A stretch of 64,000 nucleotides of DNA from Ammoniphilus resinae (GTDB lineage: Bacteria > Bacillota > Bacilli > Aneurinibacillales > RAOX-1): the NCBI RefSeq assembly GCF_017873965.1, contig NZ_JAGGKT010000007.1:167839-231838 (forward strand). The letters run 5' to 3'. The notes under the pieces are model-generated. The model was given only the letters and a program-made list of their open reading frames with translations, ran no database searches and had not been told where the DNA came from. Shown here one piece after another: positions 33,811-43,151 of this stretch. Every line of letters begins with the position of its first letter. Position 1 is the stretch's first letter. The position numbers were made by a program, and so were the translations under genes.

Positions 33811-34542
33811 ATGGAAGAGAATAAACATACTGTACGTGCTGTTGAACGTGCATTGGATATCCTGTTATGTTTTACCGAAAGCAAGGAACTCAGTCTTACA
33901 GAGATTTCACATCAGGTTTCTTTAAATAAAAGCACAGTTTATCGGTTACTTGCTTCCTTGGAGGGGAAGGGCTTTCTGATTCGTGATAAAATGACGGACA
34001 AATATCGGCTAGGTTTTCGCCTGTGGGAGCTATCTGCCAATTTGGTACGGGATGACGACCCGGCTATTTTATTTCTTCCGGAAATGGAAAGGATTAGAGA
34101 TTTAATTGGTGAAACGATTAGTCTCTACGTGCGTGATGGTTTGGAAAGGATCCGCATTCAAGCTGTTGAAGGCAATCAGGCCATTCGCCGTGTGGCACCG
34201 ATCGGGGTCAGAATGCCTTTAACAGTTGGAGCCTCAAGCAAGGTTCTTGTTGCCTTTTCTGAAGAAATCGACCTAAATGATTTTAAATGGCCGGAGACCG
34301 TTGATCAGCAGAAGTATACTGAACAATTGAAAAGGATTCGGGAAGCGGGATTTGCGACTAGTGCTGAAGAACGGGAGCAAGGGACAGCAGCCATTGCCGC
34401 CCCGGTGTTTAATCGTCACGGAAAAGTGATTTGTGCATTGTGTGTATCCGGTCCCGTTTCAAGGTTAACGATCGATAAAATGTTGGAGATCGCTCCGCTT
34501 GTAATGGACTCCGCTAAAAGAATGGGCAGAATAGCCAGGTAG
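33811..34542 (+). CDS. IclR-family transcriptional regulator
   Basis: The 243-residue protein has an N-terminal winged helix (RALDILLCF, LSLTEISHQVSLNKSTVYRLL spread over two helices) and a C-terminal IclR effector domain (from about 80 to the end). Family members sense small acids such as glyoxylate, pyruvate or sugar-acid derivatives. It precedes the glyoxylate-type cluster and probably controls it. GAAAC-type palindromes at 34703 and 33530 resemble IclR/KdgR operators. A stem-loop follows the gene. Confidence 0.92.
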   Translation: MEENKHTVRAVERALDILLCFTESKELSLTEISHQVSLNKSTVYRLLASLEGKGFLIRDKMTDKYRLGFRLWELSANLVRDDDPAILFLPEMERIRDLIGETISLYVRDGLERIRIQAVEGNQAIRRVAPIGVRMPLTVGASSKVLVAFSEEIDLNDFKWPETVDQQKYTEQLKRIREAGFATSAEEREQGTAAIAAPVFNRHGKVICALCVSGPVSRLTIDKMLEIAPLVMDSAKRMGRIAR

Positions 34543-34578
34543 AATTGCGCAGCTTTCAGGGGCTCCTATCTTTTTGAC

Positions 34579-34603
34579 AATAAGGGGAATTCCTCCCCTT
34601 ATT
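34579..34603 (+). terminator. Stem-loop after iclR
   Basis: AATAAGGGGA and TCCCCTTATT form a 10-bp stem with a 5-nt loop. There is no long T run, so termination may be moderate. Confidence 0.6.
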
Positions 34604-34700
34604 ATCAGCCCCCCACTGTAGGTCAAACGCCACCATAGAAAGAATCCCTATTAAGAAAAACGAGATTAGGAACCCCTCCAAACTATTCCCTTTTGAAACT

Positions 34701-34733
34701 ACGAAACTGTTTCACTGTTTCTATACGAAACAC
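34701..34733. promoter_or_regulatory. GAAAC palindrome cluster (IclR operator or sigma-54 UAS)
   Basis: GAAACTGTTTC (34703-34713) is a perfect 11-bp palindrome, followed by a second GTTTC and a second GAAAC within 20 bp. The pattern is close to the IclR/KdgR-type GAAAC-N-GTTTC operator. It is about 140 bp upstream of the sigma-54 promoter, so the activator at 36864 is an alternative binder. Confidence 0.55.
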
Positions 34734-34849
34734 CCGACTAACCATGTCCGTTATCAATCTCATCCAATCCTTTCTCCAATACCCTAACTTTCCCCTAATC
34801 CGAACATGATTACCGCCAAAAGAACCTAAAACACATTCGTTTTCTCAGT

Positions 34850-34866
34850 TTGGCATGCTAATTGCT
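34850..34866 (+). promoter_or_regulatory. Sigma-54 promoter of the aminotransferase operon
   Basis: TTGGCATGCTAATTGCT has the -24 GG and -12 GC elements with exact spacing (TGGCAT-N5-TTGCT). It lies 43 bp before the start codon at 34910. The operon itself encodes a sigma-54 activator. Confidence 0.85.
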
Positions 34867-34909
34867 TAAATCATTGGTAGATGAAATTTTACCAAGAGGA
34901 GAGGATTAC

Positions 34910-36079
34910 ATGTTTTCTGAAAAAATGGATTTAAGATTGCCAGGGCCTGTTCAGGTTCCGAAGGAAATTCAACGTGCAATGCTGCGATCGTTCGATCATC
35001 CGATGATGGATTACAGAAATGAGGAATTTCAAGGTATTTTGAAAGAGGCTGCGGAGGTCTCCAAAGAAATTTTCCAAACCCGTAACGATGTTTACATTCT
35101 TTGTGGAAGTGGCGCATCAGCTCTGGAAACTTCCATGATTAATATTGCTGGCCCTGGTGATACCATTTTAATCTGTGTGATCGGTTATTTCGGGGAATAT
35201 CTGACCGACATCGCTTCCCATCTGGGGATTAACGTGATTCGTGTGGATGCACCATGGGGGGAGATTGTCGATCCTGAAGCGGTTAAGCAGGCATTGGATC
35301 AACACCCTGAAATTAAGGCCGTATACGCTACACATTGTGAGACATCTACCGGTGCAATCAATAATATTCAGGCTTTAGCTGGAATCATCAAGGACTATGA
35401 TGCGATTTTTGTTGTTGATGCGGTCAGTTCTATTGCGGGAACCCCTCTCTATATGGATGAATGGGGGATCGATATAGTCGCAACCGGCGGACAGAAAGCA
35501 TTGATGCTGCCTCCTGGAAATGCGCTTGTAACAGTAAGTGAAAAAGCCTGGGGGATGATCCAGGAGCATAAATGTCCTTCCTTCTATTTTGATCTAAAGA
35601 AATATAGGGAATTAATTCATAAGGGACATACTCCGTATACACCTAATATTGCACTTGTCAATGGATTGCTGGAATCCTGCCGAATGATTGAAAGAGCAGG
35701 TGGCATGGAGGCGTCTTTTAAGCGTCATGCGGCGCTGCGAGATATGACAAGAGCAGGGGTTCGCGCACTTGGTTTGCCTTTGCTTGTGGAAGATTCAGCT
35801 GCAAGTCCAACCCTTACTTCAGTTGTTTTTGATTTAGCTGATGCGGATCAATTCCGCAAGATGATGAGAGAAGAATTCCATGTAGCTGTAGGTGGAGGGC
35901 TTGGAAAACTAAAAGGCAAACTGCTTCGTTTGGGCCATATGGGATATACCGATGCGGCCGATCTTTTGAAAATGTTTGCAGCTTTAGAATTGGGGCTGAA
36001 GAAAATCGGGTGTGAAGTGGAGTTAGGAAAGAGTGTAGCAGCCGCGCAGGCCCATTGGATAGAAAATCCTAATTGTTAA
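34910..36079 (+). CDS. Class V aminotransferase (alanine/serine/ureidoglycine-glyoxylate type)
   Basis: The 389-residue PLP enzyme has GSGASALETSM, the Asp in VVDAVSSIAG and the Schiff-base Lys in ATGGQKALMLPPG. It would transfer an amino group to glyoxylate, giving glycine. This suits a cluster with glycolate oxidase, which produces glyoxylate. PucG-like ureidoglycine activity is an alternative. The start at 34910 follows AGAGGAGAGG; the longer frame overlaps the sigma-54 promoter. It is the first gene of a sigma-54-driven operon. Confidence 0.9.
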   Translation: MFSEKMDLRLPGPVQVPKEIQRAMLRSFDHPMMDYRNEEFQGILKEAAEVSKEIFQTRNDVYILCGSGASALETSMINIAGPGDTILICVIGYFGEYLTDIASHLGINVIRVDAPWGEIVDPEAVKQALDQHPEIKAVYATHCETSTGAINNIQALAGIIKDYDAIFVVDAVSSIAGTPLYMDEWGIDIVATGGQKALMLPPGNALVTVSEKAWGMIQEHKCPSFYFDLKKYRELIHKGHTPYTPNIALVNGLLESCRMIERAGGMEASFKRHAALRDMTRAGVRALGLPLLVEDSAASPTLTSVVFDLADADQFRKMMREEFHVAVGGGLGKLKGKLLRLGHMGYTDAADLLKMFAALELGLKKIGCEVELGKSVAAAQAHWIENPNC

Positions 36080-36094
36080 ACTGGGTGACCTAGG

Positions 36095-36790
36095 ATGAAT
36101 GTTTTGGAGCGGGTATTTGCCCGTGCAGCGAAACGCCAGTCCGTGCAGCCGGGGGAATTTGTAAAGCTTGAACCCGATTGGGTATTAGGTTATAAAGACT
36201 CTTTCCTTTACGCCATGGAAAGTTTCCAAAAAGAGGGCTTTGAACAGGTTATTAAACCAGAACGCATTAGGCTAGCCTTGGATCTCCATTCCCCTGACAC
36301 CTTTATTCTCAGTTTTTGCCGCAGGTATGGTATTCGACCATGTGCATTACAAGAGGATCCACTGAAATTCATACGAGATCAGGGGCAACAAAAAATGTCG
36401 GGTTTATTCATAGCGGGTGGCGGATGGGAGGTCTGTCAGTATGGTGCCTACGGTGCCGCAGCTATCCTGATCCCCCCACAAAAGATGGGGAATCTCCTAG
36501 GTGTAGGTTCTCTTGAAATGAACATTCCAGAAATGTTTTTTATTGAGTTAAGTGCAAGCTCTAAGCAAAGGCAATCTTTAGCAGCCTGGGCGGAACAAAT
36601 CACTCATCAATTTGGCGTGGATGGGTTGAGCGGGTTGGGGGTCATACTCGGGGGAAGCGCCTTTAAATCTATGAATTGGGAAGATATGAAAGCGATTATT
36701 CGTCTCCTTTATGAAGTGGGGGCGGTAGTGGCGGTTGTCTCTCCGCAAGGTCCGATGGGTCAGGTAGAAAAAGTGATAAAAATGAAATAG
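36095..36790 (+). CDS. Truncated aconitase/LeuC-like domain protein lacking catalytic residues
   Basis: The 231-residue protein parallels the first domain of the LeuC/aconitase family: an N-terminal VFARAAKRQSVQPGEFV, then PERIRLALDLHSPD, a GAYGAAAILIPPQKMG stretch at the position of the family's GALGAFATG region, and a C-terminal FGVDGLSGLGVILGG. The family DSHT substrate motif reads GGGW here, and the protein ends before the three cysteine ligands of the 4Fe-4S cluster. It is not an active hydratase by sequence. It lies 15 bp after the aminotransferase gene and before the activator gene. The role is unknown; a sensing or scaffold function is speculation. Confidence 0.7.
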   Translation: MNVLERVFARAAKRQSVQPGEFVKLEPDWVLGYKDSFLYAMESFQKEGFEQVIKPERIRLALDLHSPDTFILSFCRRYGIRPCALQEDPLKFIRDQGQQKMSGLFIAGGGWEVCQYGAYGAAAILIPPQKMGNLLGVGSLEMNIPEMFFIELSASSKQRQSLAAWAEQITHQFGVDGLSGLGVILGGSAFKSMNWEDMKAIIRLLYEVGAVVAVVSPQGPMGQVEKVIKMK

Positions 36791-36863
36791 GGTCCAACAA
36801 AGAGGGATTTAGGCCAGTTTAATAGAATTGTTATTTTATGAAAATTGGGAACAGGAGGCGCTT

Positions 36864-38750
36864 ATGGACCCTATACAACTTATAGCCCCTTTTGAAGACC
36901 AAGCGAAGGTTGCTGAGCAGGCATGTGAGAAGCTTGGGGTGAAGATCCCCATCCATGTAGGAAGTATGGATGAAGCGGTGAAGCATGCGAAACGAGCAGA
37001 AGCCAGCGGTGTGGAAGTGCTGATTAGCCGCGGAACTTCTGCTTGGAAAATAGCGCAATCCGGCGTTAATATCCCTCTCGTTGAGATCCCGATCACTGGA
37101 TATGATCTTCTTCGTGCATTTATGGAAGCTAGACAGTTAGGTCAAAAAATTGGAATAGCGGATATCCCAGATGTTTTACACGGGGTGGAGGCTCTGGAGG
37201 AGATTTTTCATTATCCCATCGAAAAACACGTGATAGAGTCACTGGAAGATGTAGATCTTGCCGTTCACCGCTTAATGGAGCGGGACATCGAGGTTCTCAT
37301 TGGGAAATGGGTTTATGTACAAAAGTTGAAGGAAACACCTATCAAGACGGTCGTTTTGTCCTCGGGTATCGAGTCGATTATTCAGGCGATTAAGGAGGCT
37401 AAGAACCTTCTGGAGGTTCGCCGCAAAGAAGCGGCCAGATCGAAGCAGATTCGAGCGATTCTCGATTTTATTGCAGATGGCGTCATCTCTGTTGATGAAC
37501 AAGGGAAGGTTTCAGTTTGCAATCCTGCTGCCGAGAAAATCTTAAATATTCAATCCACCGACATTGTTGGAAGAAAAATTGATGATATTTTACCCCAGTC
37601 GCGTATCAATCAAGTCCTTCTTAGTGGGAGAGAAGAGCTAAATTCCATCCAGGAGTATAACGGAACGAAGATGATCGCAAATCGAATCCCGATTCTTTAT
37701 GGAGAAAAAGTGATGGGGGTAGTCAATACTTTCCAGGAATTAAAAAAACTACAGCAGCAAGAACAAGAAATTCGTAAAAAGCTTTCACATCAAGGCCATG
37801 TGACGAAATATCAGTTAGACAAAATTGTGGGCACCAGTCCTTCCTTTCTGGGAGCCATGGAAAAGGTCAGCAACTATGCCAAAGCGGATTCTACTATTCT
37901 TCTTTCTGGAGAAACAGGTGTAGGAAAAGAAGTTTTTGCCCACATGATTCATAACTTGAGCCATCGCAGCAAGGGTCCGTTCGTCGCGGTAAACTGTGCT
38001 GCTATCCCGGAAAACCTGCTAGAAAGTGAGTTGTTTGGTTATGTGGAAGGTGCTTTCACAGGGGCCAAAAAAGGCGGGAAAACTGGTTTGTTTGAGTTAG
38101 CCCATGGTGGAACAATCTTTTTGGATGAAATCGGGGAACTAGCGGCCTCCCTTCAGGCGCGATTGCTTCGGGTCCTGCAGGAGGAAGAAGTGATGCGACT
38201 GGGTGACGAACGGGTCATTCCTATAGATATCCGAGTAGTAACTGCATCCAATCGGGATTTAGAAGAAATGGTGGAGGCGGGCGGTTTTCGTGCAGACCTC
38301 TTTTATCGCATAAATATTCTTCATATCCACGTTCCGGCATTAAGAGAAAGGAAGGAAGATATTCCACTTTTATGCGATCTGTTTTTAGAGGAGCTTGAAG
38401 ATCAGATTCACAAAAAGATTTGTGGTTTTAAGCAAGAGGCCATGCAGATTATGCAAGAATACCATTGGCCGGGTAATATCCGCCAACTTCGCAATGTAGT
38501 AGAAAGGGCAGCAATTCTTTCCGCTGATGAGTGGATTGATCAGGAGACAGTAATTGAGGCGGGTGGGCGTGCGTTTCAGTCCATCGGATTGACTTATCGT
38601 CCACAAATAAATGAAACAAGTAAATTAGAGGATTATGAAATTAAACATATTCTGCAAGTATTAGAGCAGGTTGGAGGGAATCAAACCGAGGCAGCCAAAA
38701 TTCTAGGGATTGGCCGCACTACCTTATGGCGGAAATTAAATAGAAGGTAG
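36864..38750 (+). CDS. Sigma-54-dependent activator with PrpR-N and PAS domains
   Basis: The 628-residue regulator has a PrpR N-terminal sensing domain (about 1-175), a PAS domain (about 205-300), an AAA+ domain with Walker A GETGVGKE, the sigma-54 contact loop GAFTGA and [10 protein letters not shown], and a C-terminal Fis-type helix-turn-helix ([20 protein letters not shown]). PrpR-N domains bind small organic acids. The two sigma-54 promoters in the cluster are the obvious targets. The start at 36864 follows CAGGAGG. Confidence 0.94.
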   Translation: MDPIQLIAPFEDQAKVAEQACEKLGVKIPIHVGSMDEAVKHAKRAEASGVEVLISRGTSAWKIAQSGVNIPLVEIPITGYDLLRAFMEARQLGQKIGIADIPDVLHGVEALEEIFHYPIEKHVIESLEDVDLAVHRLMERDIEVLIGKWVYVQKLKETPIKTVVLSSGIESIIQAIKEAKNLLEVRRKEAARSKQIRAILDFIADGVISVDEQGKVSVCNPAAEKILNIQSTDIVGRKIDDILPQSRINQVLLSGREELNSIQEYNGTKMIANRIPILYGEKVMGVVNTFQELKKLQQQEQEIRKKLSHQGHVTKYQLDKIVGTSPSFLGAMEKVSNYAKADSTILLSGETGVGKEVFAHMIHNLSHRSKGPFVAVNCAAIPENLLESELFGYVEGAFTGAKKGGKTGLFELAHGGTIFLDEIGELAASLQARLLRVLQEEEVMRLGDERVIPIDIRVVTASNRDLEEMVEAGGFRADLFYRINILHIHVPALRERKEDIPLLCDLFLEELEDQIHKKICGFKQEAMQIMQEYHWPGNIRQLRNVVERAAILSADEWIDQETVIEAGGRAFQSIGLTYRPQINETSKLEDYEIKHILQVLEQVGGNQTEAAKILGIGRTTLWRKLNRR

Positions 38751-38761
38751 GGATAACATAT

Positions 38762-40168
38762 ATGGATGGTAGGGTAATATTACGCTTGGAGCAGTTGTTC
38801 GGAAAGGAACGAGTGCTGACAAACCAAACAGACCTAATGACGTATTCTTATGATGCGTCTTTTGCAACACAATTAGAACCGAAGGAACCGGAAATTGTGG
38901 TTATTCCACAATCTACAGAAGAAATCAGCGCCTGCGTGAAGTTAGCCAATGAGTACCAAGTCCCACTTTACCCGAGAGGTGCTGGCACTGCTCAAACAGG
39001 TGGACCTGTTCCGGTCATGGGCGGAATTGTGATGGATTTATCGCGAATGAATCGAATTTTGGAGATTGACCATAAAAATATGCAGGCTATTATTGAACCT
39101 GGGGTTGTTCAGGCGAATCTGAATAACGCACTGAAGGAATATGGACTTTTCTTCCCTCCAGATCCAGGCAGTGCGAAAATGTGCACAATCGGTGGAATGG
39201 TGGCTAACAATTCCAGTGGGCTGCGGGCTGTAAAATACGGAAACACCCGATTCTATGTTTTAGGATTGGAGGTTGTTCTACCGACGGGCGATGTAATCGT
39301 TACCGGAGGGTCAAAATCGAAGGCACTAAAATCAGTTTCGGGTTATGACTTAGCGCATCTCATGGTTGGATCGGAAGGCACACTGGGGATTATCACAAAG
39401 CTGCGCTTAAAGGTATTGCCTTTGCCGTCAAGAAGAGGAATTGTCCTGTGTTCCTTTAGTAAGTTGGAGCAGGCGGGGGAAGCCGTTAACGAGCTTTTTC
39501 GCTCGGGAATCTTACCATCTGCGCTAGAAATTATGGATCAGCAATGTACCAAAGCAGCCAATCTCATGAGGCCTCAATTGGCTCTCCCAGAAAATGAGGC
39601 CTTGTTAGTTATTGAAGCGGATGGCAGTAAGGAGGAAGTTGCCTCCCAGGTGAAGAGAATTACTGAGGTGATTAGTAAATTTACTGATTACGTAAAGTTC
39701 AGTGATGAACCAGAAGAGTGCCAACAATTATGGCAGGCCAGGCAAATTGTTGGAGCGGCTACAGGAAGATTGAAGCCAGGTGGGTTTCGTGTATATGGCG
39801 GTGAGGATATTTGTGTTCCGCTTTCCAGGCTTCCTGAAACATTGCGGAAGATTCATGAAATCGCTCGCTCTTACAATATTGTGTGTGCCATCTATGGTCA
39901 CATCGGGGATGGAAATCTTCATACCTCACCGGTAATTAATAGACGGGATAAAGAGGAAATCGAGAATGCCAAGAAAATGATTGAAGATATTCATCGACTT
40001 GCTATAGAAATGGAAGGAACTACGACAGCGGAACACGGAGTAGGGATCGTGCGTGCACAGTATATGGAAATTGAACATGGTACAGCTTTAGAGGTCATGA
40101 AAGCTATCAAAAGGACTTTGGATCCAAATAATATTTTGAACCCGGGTAAAATGGCGCTGCCAGTCTAA
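38762..40168 (+). CDS. glcD: Glycolate/D-lactate oxidase FAD subunit (GlcD-like)
   Basis: The 468-residue protein has the FAD-binding PCMH domain (YPRGAGTAQTGGPVPV, GGMVANNSSG) and a C-terminal FAD-oxidase domain with YGHIGDGNLH and TAEHGVG. It oxidises glycolate, or another 2-hydroxyacid, to the 2-keto acid and passes electrons to the Fe-S subunit encoded 35 bp downstream. As in Bacillus YsfC/YsfD there is no GlcE gene. D-lactate is an alternative substrate. Confidence 0.92.
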   Translation: MDGRVILRLEQLFGKERVLTNQTDLMTYSYDASFATQLEPKEPEIVVIPQSTEEISACVKLANEYQVPLYPRGAGTAQTGGPVPVMGGIVMDLSRMNRILEIDHKNMQAIIEPGVVQANLNNALKEYGLFFPPDPGSAKMCTIGGMVANNSSGLRAVKYGNTRFYVLGLEVVLPTGDVIVTGGSKSKALKSVSGYDLAHLMVGSEGTLGIITKLRLKVLPLPSRRGIVLCSFSKLEQAGEAVNELFRSGILPSALEIMDQQCTKAANLMRPQLALPENEALLVIEADGSKEEVASQVKRITEVISKFTDYVKFSDEPEECQQLWQARQIVGAATGRLKPGGFRVYGGEDICVPLSRLPETLRKIHEIARSYNIVCAIYGHIGDGNLHTSPVINRRDKEEIENAKKMIEDIHRLAIEMEGTTTAEHGVGIVRAQYMEIEHGTALEVMKAIKRTLDPNNILNPGKMALPV

Positions 40169-40203
40169 GCGCTGATCAGACAACAAGCAAAGGAGGGGGT
40201 CAA

Positions 40204-41556
40204 ATGAAACAGTTAACAACTGTGGAATCCATGTATTCCTGTGTTCGTTGCGGCGCCTGCAGGGAAGCTTGCCCAACGCTATCGATTACTGGAAGAGAAG
40301 CCGATGGGCCACGAGGGCGAGTTCTTATGGCACGAAACTTAATTGAAGGTGTCATCCCGGTTAATGATGAAATTAAGGAACAATTAGATCGCTGTCTGTT
40401 ATGTTCGGCTTGTGTAGATGCCTGTCCTGTAGACGTTGCAGTACCAGATATCGTGATGATGGCAAAGGAAAAGATCAGCGAGGTTCGCCCGCAAGAAGGG
40501 GTGACTGGGATCGTAGGCAAATGGGTATTTCGCAAGCTGCTGCCATTTCCAAAACGTCTTCAAAAATTGGGCCACTTGCTTTGGATCTATCAAAAGAGTG
40601 GTTTACAAATGGTTGTCAGAAAGTTACGCGTTTTAAAATTATTATCTGAGTCTCTTCAACAGATGGAACGGGCTATGCCGGAGATCCTGCCACCCTCCCG
40701 AAGAAATCCCCATCCGCTGTTTACTCCAAGTGACCGAAAAGACCTGAAAGGTTCATCACATTCTGCGCCAAGAGCGGCTCTTTTTCAGGGCTGTATCATG
40801 GATATGATGTTTCGGTCGACGAATGAAAATACGATTCGATTCCTCGCGCAAAGCGGTTTTGATGTGGTCACACCGGGACAGCAAGTCTGCTGCGGGGCCC
40901 TGCATACCCATAACGGAGAGAAAGACACAGCACTTGAATTGGCTAAAAGGAATATCGAAGTTTTCGAACAGGCAAATGTGGATTATATTGTAAGCAATGC
41001 TGGGGGATGTGGAGCAATGCTTCGCGAATACGAAGAACTGTTCCGGGATGACCCAGAATGGTTGCCACGGGCTCGCCAATTTTGCCAGAAGGTAAAGGAT
41101 GTAAGTGAGGTGGCTGTGCAAAAAGGAACGATTCCACAAGCAGCGGGTCAGGGTGAAAGAATTACCTATCAGCCGTCCTGTCATTTGCAGTACGTAATGG
41201 GAGTAAAAGACGCACCAAAGAAAATCTTGCGTTCTGTTGCAGATGCACAATATGTTGAACTTCCTGAGGCTGGTTATTGCTGCGGTTCTGCCGGAATCTA
41301 TAATTTGCTGCAGGAACAAATGGCAAACGATATTTTGGACAAAAAAATGGGCAATGTCGCTAAAACCCGAGCCAATGTCATTGTTACTGCAAATCCAGGC
41401 TGTCTGCTGCAAATGAAAATGGGAATTGAAAGGGCAGGGATGCAAGGATCTGTGGAAGCTGTTCATATAGTAGATTACATCGTTGAAGCCATGGAAAGGA
41501 ATAAGCAAAGCCAAACAGCGGAAGATCAGGAAGAATTGCAAAAGCAAAGCGTTTAG
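40204..41556 (+). CDS. glcF: Glycolate oxidase iron-sulfur subunit (GlcF-like)
   Basis: The 450-residue protein has two N-terminal 4Fe-4S motifs (CVRCGACREACP, CLLCSACVDACP) and two C-terminal CCG domains (CCGALHTHNGE, NAGGCGAML; SCHLQYV, CCGSAG). It moves electrons from GlcD towards the quinone pool. It is the last gene before a 420-bp regulatory gap and the TRAP operon. AAAGGAGGGGG precedes the start. Confidence 0.93.
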   Translation: MKQLTTVESMYSCVRCGACREACPTLSITGREADGPRGRVLMARNLIEGVIPVNDEIKEQLDRCLLCSACVDACPVDVAVPDIVMMAKEKISEVRPQEGVTGIVGKWVFRKLLPFPKRLQKLGHLLWIYQKSGLQMVVRKLRVLKLLSESLQQMERAMPEILPPSRRNPHPLFTPSDRKDLKGSSHSAPRAALFQGCIMDMMFRSTNENTIRFLAQSGFDVVTPGQQVCCGALHTHNGEKDTALELAKRNIEVFEQANVDYIVSNAGGCGAMLREYEELFRDDPEWLPRARQFCQKVKDVSEVAVQKGTIPQAAGQGERITYQPSCHLQYVMGVKDAPKKILRSVADAQYVELPEAGYCCGSAGIYNLLQEQMANDILDKKMGNVAKTRANVIVTANPGCLLQMKMGIERAGMQGSVEAVHIVDYIVEAMERNKQSQTAEDQEELQKQSV

Positions 41557-41581
41557 ATATGAAACACGTGAAATAGACGGT

Positions 41582-41595
41582 GAACACCAGTGTTC
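41582..41595. promoter_or_regulatory. GAACAC/GTGTTC palindrome, candidate activator site
   Basis: GAACACCAGTGTTC has 6-bp perfect arms. It lies about 160 bp upstream of the sigma-54 promoter, the usual distance for an enhancer-type site. The binder is not known. Confidence 0.5.
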
Positions 41596-41745
41596 TCATT
41601 TGAAACAAATAAGAGGAAGGGATTAGGATTTTACACCTCTAGAAGTAGAATAGTAAATCATCTTGGTGGACTTTAAACCAAGCATGTCATTGATTCTGAG
41701 CCTTTCCTCCTTTTTTTGATGTTTTTGGAAGCTTAAACATCTTTT

Positions 41746-41762
41746 TTGGCATGAGATTTGCT
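41746..41762 (+). promoter_or_regulatory. Sigma-54 promoter of the TRAP operon
   Basis: TTGGCATGAGATTTGCT has the -24/-12 pattern TGGCAT-N5-TTGCT, with the same core elements as the promoter at 34850. It predicts that dctPQM is turned on by the activator encoded at 36864. Confidence 0.85.
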
Positions 41763-41978
41763 TATTAAATCTATAAAGAAAGGAGGGGAACAGATTACTG
41801 TCTAATTTTATCTGAATATTTACTTTAAATTGAATTATCCATTATCGTTTGAGATGCTTGTAGTTTGTCCTTTCCTAGGGGGTCTCTAAAAAATTACATA
41901 AGCCCTAAAAGACATATGGCTTGTAACGAATGCGAATCGACGCAGTACACAAGCCCATTAAAGAAGGAGGAAAAAATT

Positions 41979-43061
41979 ATGGCAAAAGGAATTCGGGTAT
42001 TTTCTGGTTTTGTTGCAATAGCTATGGCAGCGTCATTGGTAGGATGTGGTGGAGGCAGCTCTAACACGTCTTCTTCGGGTTCGTCATCCTCATCCTCTAG
42101 CGGCGGTGAACAGGCATCATCCGGTGGATCAAGCAGTGGGGGTTCAGAGGCAGCTTTAACTGTACGGCTTGCGACAACATCAGCAAAAGGCGGGGCGCTA
42201 TATGAAGGTGCAGTCAAGTTCTCCGAAATCGTAAAGGAAAAATCTAACGGAACGATTGATGTGCAGGTGTTTCCGGACGGGCAACTAGGTAAAGACCTTT
42301 CTGTATTGGATGCGCAAAAAACAGGGACGGTAGAGATGTCCATACCTTCAACCGCAATGGCCCAGAAAAGCCCGGAATTTGGTGTGTTCGATATTCCTTT
42401 CTTATTTGAAAACAGGGAGAAAGTGCAGAACTTTGCAAACGGGGAAATCTGGAAGAGTGATTTACTTCCACTTTTTGAAAAGCACGGACTCGTTGGTTTG
42501 GGTTTTTGGGAAAACGGTTTTAGACAAATCACGAACAACACTCGCCCAATTAATACACCAGAGGATCTTGAAGGGATCAAATTACGTGTACCGGAAAGTA
42601 AACTACGTGTAGCAGCGTTTAAGGTCTTCGGGGCAAATCCGACAACAATGGATTTTAGTGAAGTATTTACAGCCCTGCAGCAAGGGGTTGTTGATGGCCA
42701 GGAAAATCCGCTCGGACAAATTGAAGCGGGACGCTTCTATGAAATTCAAAAATATCTCTCCATTACCAATCACACTTATACCCCAGGTTATTTAGTCGCA
42801 AGTAAGATGTGGTGGGACAAATTAACGCCAGATCAGCAGAAGATTCTTTCTGAAGCGGCTGTAGAAGCGGGTGATTACTCCCGTACTTATGGGGCACAAG
42901 CAGACGATGAATTGCTGAAAAAATTCAAGGATGCTGGAATGGAAGTAAATGATGCTGATGTGAAATCCTTCCAGGCCAAAGTTGAACCGGTTATTGATGA
43001 GTTGAAAAAATCCATTGATCCAGGGTTTGTCGATAAGGTCGTAAAGGCAGCTCAGGAATAG
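41979..43061 (+). CDS. dctP: TRAP transporter solute-binding lipoprotein (DctP family)
   Basis: The 360-residue protein has a signal peptide with lipobox LVGC (Cys near 24), a long Ser/Gly linker, then the DctP fold (LATTSAKGGALYEGAVKF, the family VDGQENPLG motif near 230). It binds a carboxylate outside the cell. Glycolate or a related 2-hydroxyacid is likely from the neighbours (inference). The start at 41979 follows AGAAGGAGG. A hairpin after the gene may raise binding-protein levels over membrane subunits. Confidence 0.93.
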   Translation: MAKGIRVFSGFVAIAMAASLVGCGGGSSNTSSSGSSSSSSSGGEQASSGGSSSGGSEAALTVRLATTSAKGGALYEGAVKFSEIVKEKSNGTIDVQVFPDGQLGKDLSVLDAQKTGTVEMSIPSTAMAQKSPEFGVFDIPFLFENREKVQNFANGEIWKSDLLPLFEKHGLVGLGFWENGFRQITNNTRPINTPEDLEGIKLRVPESKLRVAAFKVFGANPTTMDFSEVFTALQQGVVDGQENPLGQIEAGRFYEIQKYLSITNHTYTPGYLVASKMWWDKLTPDQQKILSEAAVEAGDYSRTYGAQADDELLKKFKDAGMEVNDADVKSFQAKVEPVIDELKKSIDPGFVDKVVKAAQE

Positions 43062-43069
43062 GCTTCTGT

Positions 43070-43092
43070 CCCCTATTCCTTTAGAATAGGGG
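43070..43092 (+). terminator. Hairpin between dctP and dctQ
   Basis: CCCCTATTC and GAATAGGGG form a perfect 9-bp stem with a 5-nt loop, followed by TCTTCCTTTCT. It is likely to cause partial termination or stabilise the dctP mRNA. Confidence 0.65.
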
Positions 43093-43151
43093 TCTTCCTT
43101 TCTATTCCATCTAAAACTGCTTAACTGCTAACTAAAGAAAGGAGAATGTAA

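Larger units (their letters stand above)
34543..34909 (+). other. Regulatory region before the aminotransferase gene
   Basis: This 367-bp gap contains a stem-loop at 34579, a GAAAC palindrome cluster at 34701-34733, an AT- and C-rich stretch without recognised motifs, and a sigma-54 promoter at 34850. The long distance between the palindromes and the promoter fits an upstream activating sequence. Confidence 0.6.
41557..41978 (+). other. Regulatory region before the TRAP operon
   Basis: This 422-bp gap holds a 14-bp palindrome (41582), nearby TGAAACA-type half sites (41564 and 41601 areas), a C/T-rich stretch, a sigma-54 promoter (41746) and a leader of about 200 bp. I see no terminator after glcF. 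A longer in-frame dctP start at 41865 is not credible. Confidence 0.6.

Noticed and set aside
40756..41547. 263-codon minus-strand ORF opposite glcF
   Set aside because: It is antisense to a clear glcF gene and its composition (many Cys, His, Phe) is typical of shadow frames.
41894..42580. 228-codon minus-strand ORF opposite dctP
   Set aside because: It is a mirror of the dctP coding frame with no ribosome binding site or recognisable domain; dctP itself is certain.
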